A DNA stretch of 15,231 nt, taken from contig CADWAF010002772.1 of NCBI GenBank assembly GCA_902984215.1, positions 1-15,231 of the forward strand. The letters are read 5' to 3'. Shown piece by piece: positions 1-6,378 of the stretch. The position numbers and the translations under genes are program-made. The notes beneath the pieces are model-generated. The model ran no database searches. It was not told the DNA's origin and saw nothing but the letters and a program-made list of their open reading frames with translations. The stretch comes from Willaertia magna. Taxonomy: Eukaryota; Heterolobosea; Eutetramitea; Acrasida; Naegleriidae. Every line of letters starts with the position of its first letter. Position 1 is the stretch's first letter.

Positions 1-156
1 ACATTCTCCTTTTATGTTTTGACAACTAAAAATGTTCAAGTATAGTAAATTTGTTAAATTCATTAAATATTTATCTTCTATGTTGGAACCTTGAATATTT
101 AAATGGGTCAAACTTTTTAAATTCAATAATCCATCTCCTATGAAGTGTGGACAGTT
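1..156 (-). pseudogene. Leucine-rich-repeat protein segment, runs off the left edge
   Basis: The minus strand is open from 156 down to the window edge. It encodes 52 residues with two leucine-rich repeats, including GLLNLKSLTHLNI and LMNLTNLLYLNI, each fitting LxxLxxLxI with a following N/C and I. LRRs are protein-binding solenoids; the partner cannot be told. There is no ATG at the 5' end. The frame meets TAA at 157-159, and further stops follow upstream in the same frame (to about 687), so the simplest reading is a broken gene whose LRR part is still readable. The alternative is a 3' exon: an acceptor-like TTCATAG precedes residue GAGATGG at about 137. The LRR identity is fairly sure. Pseudogene versus exon is open. 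Confidence 0.6.
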
Positions 157-687
157 TTAATATCTCTTATTTAATCTTCTTCCAATATAAGTTATTAAAT
201 GATTATAATAATAACATTAATAATTTAAATACACTTTCTCTTATTTTATCTTTTTAGATAAATAATTTAAATACACTTTCTCTTATTTGATTTTCTTACG
301 ATAATAAATTATTTGTAATTTTTAAACAATAATAATTAATATATAATGATATTCTATAATAATAGTCTACAATAACTACGTTCTGTAAATAATTGTAAAT
401 TCATTCCATTTTAGCTATTCTATATAATCTATTATATAACTATTATAATTTCATAAAATTCAAATCTTTCAAAATTCGATTATCTAAATTCTTAATTCTA
501 ATACCACTTCTTCTTTTTTTTCTTCTTTTTTTACAGTTATCTATTGTTCTATGTTTACTTCGTTCATCTTTTCTAATTTGCTTATTTTCAACTCTAATTA
601 TTAGTTAATCTTATCTTTCTTAATTATCTTCTTATCTTTTTCTAATTCATTAACAATTAAGTTTCTTAAATAAATGTTTTTAGTCAC
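157..687 (-). pseudogene. Decayed 5' part of the LRR gene
   Basis: This stretch lies in exactly the same minus-strand frame as the LRR segment at 1-156. It reads like protein with in-frame stops. From 687 to about 480 the translation is charged and helix-like, for example VNELEKDKKIIKKDKIN, then LELKISKLEKMNEVNIEQ, then ITVKKEEKKEEVVLELRI, each ended by TAA, TAG or TGA. Between 450 and 157 the composition becomes noisier, with a 42-bp direct duplication that keeps frame. A TATA box and four CCAAT boxes lie just upstream on the same strand. An intron in 157-450 would be an alternative for that part but would not explain the stops at 480-610. It could also be chance in A-rich DNA. Confidence 0.35.
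219..291. repeat. Direct repeat, about 31 bp, period 42
   Basis: Two near-identical blocks (219-249 and 261-291), each containing TTTAAATACACTTTCTCTTA, are offset by 42 bp. The offset is a multiple of three, so the duplication keeps the reading frame of the overlapping decayed LRR gene. Confidence 0.7.
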
Positions 688-790
688 TTTTTATGTTCTT
701 TTGTTGTTTTTTCTATATTTCTTGTTTTGCGTTGTGTTTGAGTTTGGGTTTTTTTTTTGTAATTGATTTTTAAAATAATATTTGCAAGGA

Positions 791-800
791 CCTATTTATA
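791..800 (-). promoter_or_regulatory. TATA box, TATAAATAGG on minus strand
   Basis: The minus strand reads TATAAATAGG, a canonical TATA box. It lies about 20 bp downstream, in minus-strand terms, of the four CCAAT boxes and about 100 bp upstream of the coding-like frame of the LRR gene. The DNA between is an A/C-rich leader with no ATG until about 650. The arrangement is that of an RNA polymerase II promoter for the LRR gene. Confidence 0.45.
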
Positions 801-817
801 TTAAATTTAAACTGATG

Positions 818-881
818 ATGATTGGTTGTTAAATTGATTGGTTAATAAAATGATTGGACATTAAATTGATTGGACAACTAA
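818..881 (-). repeat. Four 16-bp tandem units, each with a CCAAT box
   Basis: Four units of 16 bp follow the consensus WTGATTGGNNNWTAAA. They start at 818, 834, 850 and 866, so ATTGG falls at 821, 837, 853 and 869, an exact 16-bp spacing. On the minus strand each is CCAATCA, the CCAAT box bound by NF-Y/HAP complexes in eukaryotes. Position and orientation fit an upstream activating array for the minus-strand LRR gene and its TATA box at 791-800. Confidence 0.6.
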
Positions 882-1293
882 AAAGATTAATAACTATTTT
901 AATAAATAGCTCTTTTATAAATAGTTTTATTTATTATTAATAAAAATAAAATAAGTAATTTACTTTTTTAGTATGATCAAATAATGTTTTATTTTTTATT
1001 TTTTTTTCACTTTGTTTTTTAAAAATAAAATATGTAATACAAATAAAAAAATAAATGCTATTAATTCAAATAAATTGATTGTAATTAATTGTAAATAGAT
1101 GATTTTATAAAACTAATAGATGTTAGAGTTTGTGTGACATATATTTTTATTTTAAATTAATTATTGAACAAATTATGGTTTATAATTAATGAAATAATTA
1201 AATAAACGGCTTCAATTAAATAATTATAATTTTTTTAATTTATAACTTTATTGAGTAATAAATTGATTAATTTGTAAAAAAAAATAAAACTTT
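882..1293. other. AT-rich intergenic stretch, nothing recognised
   Basis: This stretch separates the LRR promoter region from the 3' end of the last gene of the array. It consists of A- and T-rich runs with stops in all frames. I see no gene, structured RNA or convincing repeat in it. It is the most likely place for the left boundary of the gene array if that array is one inserted unit, but no boundary sequence is visible. Confidence 0.5.
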
Positions 1294-1301
1294 TATTTAC
1301 A
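1294..1301 (-). promoter_or_regulatory. 3' UTR site TGTAAATA with overlapping AATAAA
   Basis: Seventeen bases after the stop of the 457-aa gene the minus strand reads TATCTTGTAAATAAAA. This joins TGTAAATA, the Pumilio/PUF consensus UGUANAUA, to the polyadenylation signal AATAAA. The same 16-mer follows the 431-aa gene at 2853-2868. Confidence 0.45.
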
Positions 1302-1318
1302 AGATATGCTATATTTAT

Positions 1319-2692
1319 TTATTTCTTTCTTTTTTTGCTGGCATCTTTAGTTGAATCTTTTTTAGATTTGTTTGGACCTTTGCGAGATGGTGGAGTATAA
1401 GTCTTATCTTTTTCATTTTCAGCATCTACTTCTTCATCTTCTTCTTCATTACTTCCTTCTCCTTCACAGCTAATACCAAGTTCTTCCTTTAGTGTTCTAT
1501 TTATAGCGCGCAAAGTGTTATAATCCATTTCTTTCTTTTCTAACGCAGACATTAATTGTGAATTTTGTAATGTGAGTTCTTCAATTGTGTTTTGTTTGAT
1601 TGTAATCATATTTTCCATTTCCTTAATCACATTTCTTTGATTTTCAGTGCATTCTTCTAATTGGCTTTTATTTTCTAATAACTGTTCCAACTTGGTTTCT
1701 AATTGACATTGATTTTCTTCTAATTGTTCACACTTTTCTGTTAATTCCTCACGTTTTTGTTCTAATTGTTTACACAAACTTTCTAACTTGTCATTTCTAT
1801 TCTTAATATCGCTTTCGTAATTTAAAAAATAGGTCTTATTATAAAGATCATTTAATAAATCGTTATACTGTCTAGTGATTTTATTCTTTTCTTCTAACGT
1901 AGCTTCGTATTTACTAGTTAAAGTTTCAACTTGTTGTCTCATAACATTATGATTATTGTTGCTTGCCTTTAAAATCTTAATAATTTCCATCTTCTCATTC
2001 AATTCCTTTTTAATTTCATCCAATTCAACAGTTACATCCTTAAGCTCTTCTTTTGTTTCTTCTAATTCCACCATTAAATCATCAATTACTTCAAATCCAC
2101 TAGATGTTGAAGAAGTGTCATCTTCTAATTGTTGACTTTCAATTTGCGGGGTTTGTACGAAAGTATTTTGTTGAAAATAGTCCATATTTAAATTGGTGAC
2201 TTGTCTGTTGTTTAATAAAATATTATCAATTAATTTCTTTTCGGCATTTTCTAAAATTGTGCTTGCGGTTTGAAGAGGAACAAACCAATTACCACCAATG
2301 TATTCTGCTTCTTCTAAGAGATCTCTGTCTGATTCATATTTTGGTCTTTTTAATAATTTTGAAGGCTTGGTGATTAACATTGTATTGTTATTTTTAATGG
2401 ATTCATTTTCATCATCGCTGACCAAAAGACGATCATTATCTTTTTCATTTTCTTTGCGTTTGACGTTTCTGTTGGTTGTTCTAGTAGAAGATGGGGCAGC
2501 AACAGTGGGATACGTATTATTTAATGGATAATGGTCAGTACTAGCAGAAGGAATACAAATTCTTTCTTGTTGTTGTACATGTTGTTGTAGCTGTTGTTTT
2601 CTTTTTTTCTTTGATTTTTGCTTATTATTATTGTTATTATTGTTATTGTTGTTGTTATTGTTAGTATTTTTATCTCTATTTTGTCTTGACAT
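1319..2692 (-). CDS. Poly-Asn, coiled-coil acidic nuclear-type protein, 457 aa
   Basis: The family is not recognised. The N terminus has 13 asparagines (residues 11-23), encoded by mixed AAT/AAC codons, then a basic cluster KQKSKKKRK (24-32) that resembles a nuclear signal. RLLVSDDENE (88-97) fits a SUMO-interacting motif. A GNWFVPLQTASTIL motif (134-147) recurs in the 431-aa protein and, more loosely, in the 1176-aa one. Residues 205-406 form a long predicted coiled coil rich in L, E and K, so the protein probably dimerises or bridges partners. An acidic patch (412-427) and a basic tail ending KKRKK close it. The ATG sits in ATTAAAAAAAATG, the leader shared by most genes here. It is the last gene of the minus-strand array. 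A structural or chromatin-associated role is inference only. Confidence 0.9.
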   Translation of the reverse strand: MSRQNRDKNTNNNNNNNNNNNNNKQKSKKKRKQQLQQHVQQQERICIPSASTDHYPLNNTYPTVAAPSSTRTTNRNVKRKENEKDNDRLLVSDDENESIKNNNTMLITKPSKLLKRPKYESDRDLLEEAEYIGGNWFVPLQTASTILENAEKKLIDNILLNNRQVTNLNMDYFQQNTFVQTPQIESQQLEDDTSSTSSGFEVIDDLMVELEETKEELKDVTVELDEIKKELNEKMEIIKILKASNNNHNVMRQQVETLTSKYEATLEEKNKITRQYNDLLNDLYNKTYFLNYESDIKNRNDKLESLCKQLEQKREELTEKCEQLEENQCQLETKLEQLLENKSQLEECTENQRNVIKEMENMITIKQNTIEELTLQNSQLMSALEKKEMDYNTLRAINRTLKEELGISCEGEGSNEEEDEEVDAENEKDKTYTPPSRKGPNKSKKDSTKDASKKRKK

Positions 2693-2854
2693 TTTTTTTA
2701 ATTAATTTTTAAAATAATTCATACTGCGACACAACTTTAAAAAACCAATTACCATAAATAAACCTTAACTAAAAAAGGAACCCTTTTTATTTTTTTAATA
2801 TTTTACTATTTTGGTAAATAGAGCTACACTTTTTAAATATATATAAATAAGTTT

Positions 2855-2862
2855 TATTTACA
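2855..2862 (-). promoter_or_regulatory. 3' UTR site TGTAAATA with overlapping AATAAA
   Basis: About 25 bases after the stop of the 431-aa gene the minus strand reads TATCTTGTAAATAAAA. This is a PUF-type UGUAAAUA element overlapping AATAAA, identical over 16 bp to the element after the 457-aa gene. It lies in the 195-bp gap that must also hold the promoter of the 457-aa gene. Confidence 0.45.
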
Positions 2863-2887
2863 AGATACAAAAGATTGAATGACATTT

Positions 2888-4183
2888 TTAAGAAGAGCGA
2901 GTGCTATTAGGATTTGGGTTTACGATTGGTGGATTTAAATTAAGATTTAAATTGTTGACTACAGCTGTTTCATTTTCTTGATCTGAATCTTCTACACGTG
3001 TTTCTTCATTATTTTCTTCTTCTTCTTCTTGCTCCATAATATTTGTTGAGGGAGTAGTTGGTTGTGTAATTGGACTAAATGAATTAGTTATTTTGACTTC
3101 TTCATTTTCAGAATCAGATTGTGTCAATACTCCTAATGTAGATTGTGAAGGTTCTAAGTCTTCTTTACTATATTCTTCTTCTTCTTCTTCACTAGTATTG
3201 ATTGTTACGAGCGCTTCTTCTTCTTCGTCGTCTTCTTCGGAACCATCCTTTTCTTTATATTCTTCCTCTTCTTCTTCTTCTTCAGCTTCTTCTTCTTCAG
3301 CTTCTTCTTCGGCTATTGCGTATTCTATAGCATCAGTAAATCTCTTTAATTTCTTTTGCTCACTTTCAACATTTTCAATTGTTTCCTTCAAAACAGTATC
3401 GTTATTAATTAAAGCCATATTTTCTTCTTCCAATCTCTTTGTTCTATTATTTAAATCTTCAATTAACCTGTACATTTGATCATTTTCGTTATTGATTTGT
3501 TGTACATTATTTGTTGCGACTAACAAATTGCCTTTATCATCAATAATACCTTTATCTTTTAAACCATCAAATGATAACTTGTAACTCTTCAATAAATTAT
3601 TATAGGCATGCTTATAGTATGTTTTTCTTTGCCACATGTGAAATAAGAATCTATCAGCGGTTTTGAGTTTTACAAACCACTCATTTTCAATGGGCTTTGC
3701 ACGACTGGCTAATTGCATTTCAATATAAGCTTGTGGTCTAATAAGATATTTGTTTGGATTTTGCGTAGTATTATTTGTGTCTGATTGAAAACACATTTCA
3801 TCTTCACTTTCTGTGGTAGGCTCTTCATAATCTACAACTTTTTTCATATATTTTTTTTGTTCTTCACTTATTTCTTCTTCGTCTTCTGATAATTCTATTG
3901 TGATACTTACATCATCATCACTATCATCGTTATTATTAACATCTTGTTTTGTTTTCTTTGTGGATAATGTAGTAGAAGAAGAAGCATTTGATGGGGCAGA
4001 AGTATTTGTTGATTTAATAATATTGATACTACTAATTGATCGTTTTGCTAATTTTTTTAATTGACCTTCTTTGAACTCTTCTTTTCTAATTTCTTCATAG
4101 GATTTATTAGTATTTAACAATTGAGAATTTACTCTTTTGCTTAATCTTGGTTTAGATTTTGTTTTATTGGTATATGGAAACAT
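2888..4183 (-). CDS. Highly acidic protein with WFV motif, 431 aa
   Basis: The family is not recognised. The N-terminal 50 residues are basic (KTKSKPRLSKR). VSITIELSEDEEE (92-104) is a strong SUMO-interacting-motif candidate with its acidic flank, and LVTINTSEEEEEE (325-337) is a second. NEWFVKLKTADRFL (167-180) matches NWFVPLQTASTIL of the neighbouring 457-aa protein. Residues 228-285 look like a short coiled coil. Residues 291-345 are almost entirely Glu, encoded by GAA runs that appear as TTC repeats on the plus strand. The shared WFV motif followed by a coiled coil and an acidic tail suggests that this gene and the next one are diverged duplicates. The ATG lies in ATTAAAAAAATG. An acidic chaperone-like or transcription-related function is possible but unproven. 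Confidence 0.9.
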   Translation of the reverse strand: MFPYTNKTKSKPRLSKRVNSQLLNTNKSYEEIRKEEFKEGQLKKLAKRSISSINIIKSTNTSAPSNASSSTTLSTKKTKQDVNNNDDSDDDVSITIELSEDEEEISEEQKKYMKKVVDYEEPTTESEDEMCFQSDTNNTTQNPNKYLIRPQAYIEMQLASRAKPIENEWFVKLKTADRFLFHMWQRKTYYKHAYNNLLKSYKLSFDGLKDKGIIDDKGNLLVATNNVQQINNENDQMYRLIEDLNNRTKRLEEENMALINNDTVLKETIENVESEQKKLKRFTDAIEYAIAEEEAEEEEAEEEEEEEEYKEKDGSEEDDEEEEALVTINTSEEEEEEYSKEDLEPSQSTLGVLTQSDSENEEVKITNSFSPITQPTTPSTNIMEQEEEEENNEETRVEDSDQENETAVVNNLNLNLNPPIVNPNPNSTRSS

Positions 4184-4315
4184 TTTTTTAATTTAAATTG
4201 TTAGACCTCTACTATGCAAACAGCTTTTCATAAAACAATTTTTATAAAAGACAAAAGACATATAAAGAAAAAATACAAAATTGTTAAAGAAAATATAAAT
4301 ATATTTTTATTTCAT

Positions 4316-4855
4316 TCAATTAGATCCGTCATCATGCCCTTTTTTCTTATTTTCTAATTGATTTTTCTTTTTATTTTTAATCCTTTCACAATCATTCAAT
4401 AATTTTTCAATTCTTTCATTTTGTAATTGTACCTTTGAAACAGTGTCGTTAACTGCTTTAAAAGCTGATGTGAAATCCAATGGAGGAATATCATTGAGTG
4501 CTCTTTCTTCGCCTTCTTCAGCTTCTAATGTTTCGTTATGTTTTAATTTGATATGATCTAAAACAATATTTTTACTGTATTCAAACAAGTCATTTCTTTT
4601 CTTGATAGCTTCTTCCAACATTTCAGTCTTCTTATTAATTACTTCATAATATTCATTATCATCACTATCTAAAAGTATATCATGTGATTCATCACTATTG
4701 CTGGTTGTTTTATTATTTATTGTTTTTCTTTTTTTTTTATCCGACTCAATTTCATTATAACTAATTTCTTCTTCTTCTTCTTCGGTAGTTTCTTCCTCTA
4801 AATTTATTGCGTGAGAAGAAGATGATCCTACACTGAATACTTGATGTCTTTTCAT
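4316..4855 (-). CDS. Small acidic protein with two SUMO-motif candidates, 179 aa
   Basis: The family is not recognised. Two hydrophobic-acidic motifs are visible: HAINLEEE (15-22), followed by a run of Thr/Glu, and HDILLDSDDNE (58-68). A basic cluster KKKRK (40-44) between them resembles a nuclear signal. Residues 74-165 are Lys/Glu/Leu-rich and probably helical, and the end is basic (KNKKKNQLENKKK). The ATG lies in TTTCAAAAAAAATG, so the A-run leader is kept but TTA is replaced by TCA. Only 59 bp separate its ATG from the 411-aa gene upstream, too little for a conventional separate promoter, so co-transcription or a promoter within the neighbour's coding end is likely. It is the only gene of the seven that ends in TGA. 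Confidence 0.85.
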   Translation of the reverse strand: MKRHQVFSVGSSSSHAINLEEETTEEEEEEISYNEIESDKKKRKTINNKTTSNSDESHDILLDSDDNEYYEVINKKTEMLEEAIKKRNDLFEYSKNIVLDHIKLKHNETLEAEEGEERALNDIPPLDFTSAFKAVNDTVSKVQLQNERIEKLLNDCERIKNKKKNQLENKKKGHDDGSN

Positions 4856-4914
4856 TTTTTTTGAAATTTTTAAATAAAAATTTATTAAAAATCTAATTCA
4901 TTTAATAAATATAA

Positions 4915-6150
4915 TTATTGTTTATTTTTTAACTTGTTATAAACTCTTTCTAAATTTAAATACTCCCCGTGGGATTGTCTAATTATTTTAATTTTAAATA
5001 GTGGGATATCCTTAACTACACCTATATGATATTCATCACATCTTGTAATAAAGATATCTAAATCAACAGATGGATAAACCGCTTCCTTACTTATTGATAT
5101 TAATTTTCCAAATGCTACGCCATAATCACTATCATTCATAATTGCATAAAAATTTATATTGTTTAAACTACTATTTTCTATTTGTTGCTTTTGTTGCATA
5201 CTTTTAACAAATGGTAAAAACCTAAGCTTTTCTTCAAATTTTACACCACACATAATTCCAATAAATTCCTGTAATTGAACATGATTTATTGAAAAAGTCT
5301 CTTCATCTATATAATGAAACAATAAACCAGGAACAACATCTATTAAATTACCGACACGTTCCAAACCAGAAAAGTGGCCATATCCATATCCTAATATTTC
5401 ATAATAATCGTTATTTAAATAATATTCCTTTGCGTACTTTTGACTAAATTTTTTTTGTTGTAAATCTAAAACAAATAAATTGTATAATGCATGTACAAAT
5501 ATATAATTCATATTTTTGGCTACTCTTAAAAAATGTTTAAATTCAATTAATTCTTCTACATTGTTTAGCGTAGGCATTGAAGTAAAATGTAATATTTTTT
5601 TCAATCCATAATCTACCTTCATTATTTTTTCATATAAACCTTCGAACTGTAGTCTTTGTTCCATGTTTAATGCTTTTTTTATAGTTTCCTTTGCGTCATG
5701 CAATTTTGTATTTAATCCTAGGGGTGCTAATATTTGCTCCACTTTTTTCTTCTGCGGAGATTCTTTTTTGATGGTTCTCTTTCTTTTTTCTTGTGTAGCA
5801 TGCTCTTTTGCTATATTTTCTTTTTTTACTTCACAACTATTATTTTTTTCATCTTTTTCTTCATTATGTTTTTCTTCAATTGCAAAATTAAATTCATCAT
5901 CAGAAGAAACTAAATAAACAACATTGTGTGGTACATTAACTGGCTGCGGTTCAACTTTTGTTGTATCATATTCTTTTATTTTCTCATCTTCACTCGATTC
6001 TTCTGGACCAACATAATACTGTAAATGTGGTATTGTCTTTAATTTAAAGTTAATTTTGTGTGTATGTTTTACTATGTTTTTAAAGAACCCAATGGCCTGT
6101 TCTTCAGTTATTTCAAATTTCTTGCATGTAGCATTCATTAATTGTTCCAT
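4915..6150 (-). CDS. Unrecognised mostly globular protein, 411 aa
   Basis: The start is placed at the ATG at 6150 (MEQLMNAT, context TTTAAATAAAATG). The frame stays open a few codons upstream, but that extension has only GTG. VVYLVSSDDE (77-86) is a SUMO-interacting-motif candidate. A basic cluster KRKRTIKKESPQKKK (122-136) resembles a bipartite nuclear signal. Residues 155-411 look globular, rich in aromatic and hydrophobic residues and free of low-complexity tracts, for example YYEILGYGYGHFSGLERVG. I recognise no catalytic motif. With the recombinase it is one of two genes lacking the A7-8 leader. The palindrome-bearing repeat at 6212-6255 lies 60-105 bp upstream, so it may drive this gene, or it may be an element end lying outside this gene. 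Confidence 0.88.
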   Translation of the reverse strand: MEQLMNATCKKFEITEEQAIGFFKNIVKHTHKINFKLKTIPHLQYYVGPEESSEDEKIKEYDTTKVEPQPVNVPHNVVYLVSSDDEFNFAIEEKHNEEKDEKNNSCEVKKENIAKEHATQEKRKRTIKKESPQKKKVEQILAPLGLNTKLHDAKETIKKALNMEQRLQFEGLYEKIMKVDYGLKKILHFTSMPTLNNVEELIEFKHFLRVAKNMNYIFVHALYNLFVLDLQQKKFSQKYAKEYYLNNDYYEILGYGYGHFSGLERVGNLIDVVPGLLFHYIDEETFSINHVQLQEFIGIMCGVKFEEKLRFLPFVKSMQQKQQIENSSLNNINFYAIMNDSDYGVAFGKLISISKEAVYPSVDLDIFITRCDEYHIGVVKDIPLFKIKIIRQSHGEYLNLERVYNKLKNKQ

Positions 6151-6201
6151 TTTATTTAAACACAACACTTTTTCAATTTACTTTTCTTTTTTTTTATATG
6201 T

Positions 6202-6211
6202 TTATTTTTAG
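6202..6211. repeat. 10-bp direct repeat TTATTTTTAG, left copy
   Basis: TTATTTTTAG abuts the outer edge of the left inverted repeat. The same ten bases abut the outer edge of the right inverted repeat at 14583-14592. This is the arrangement of a target-site duplication. The sequence is simple and recurs nearby, so chance or a shared regulatory site is a real alternative. Confidence 0.35.
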
Positions 6212-6255
6212 AATCTATTTTTAGATTACACCTGGACGTGTCCAGGTGACCTACC
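6212..6255 (+). repeat. Left 44-bp inverted repeat with 20-bp palindrome
   Basis: These 44 bases match the reverse complement of 14539-14582 at 41 positions. They contain CTATTTTTAGATT (6215-6227) and the palindrome CACCTGGAC-GT-GTCCAGGTG at 6229-6248. Two of the three mismatches are the central GT, which reads GT on the plus strand in both copies although the flanks are inverted. The repeat is in the gap between the 411-aa gene and the recombinase. It can be an element end, a recombinase or transcription-factor site, or the promoter of the 411-aa gene. Confidence 0.75.
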
Positions 6256-6338
6256 AAATAAGTACAAGTTTCTTTTTTAGTAATAATATTTTTAAAAATT
6301 GGATGAAAAAAATGGACATACAACACATTGCAGAAGTT

Positions 6339-6354
6339 TATTTACATATTTACA
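6339..6354 (-). promoter_or_regulatory. Two back-to-back TGTAAATA sites after the recombinase gene
   Basis: On the minus strand TGTAAATATGTAAATA, two adjacent PUF-consensus octamers, runs into AATAAA about 25-40 bases after the recombinase stop. It is the same kind of site found once after the 457-aa and 431-aa genes, here doubled. Binding of a Pumilio-family repressor to the recombinase mRNA is an inference. Confidence 0.45.
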
Positions 6355-6378
6355 GTTACAACCTATAAAGTCTAAATA

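Noticed and set aside
818..881. Short regularly spaced repeats as a CRISPR array
   Set aside because: The units are 16 bp and tandem without unique spacers. They are CCAAT-type promoter repeats.
6151..6168. Six-codon upstream extension of the 411-aa gene
   Set aside because: It has only GTG, not ATG. The ATG at 6150 has the A-rich context expected of starts here.
6229..6248. Palindrome as a classical Cre/Xer-type crossover site
   Set aside because: The 9-bp arms are separated by only 2 bp, whereas known tyrosine recombinases use 6-8 bp spacers. A binding role stays possible, but a standard core site does not fit.
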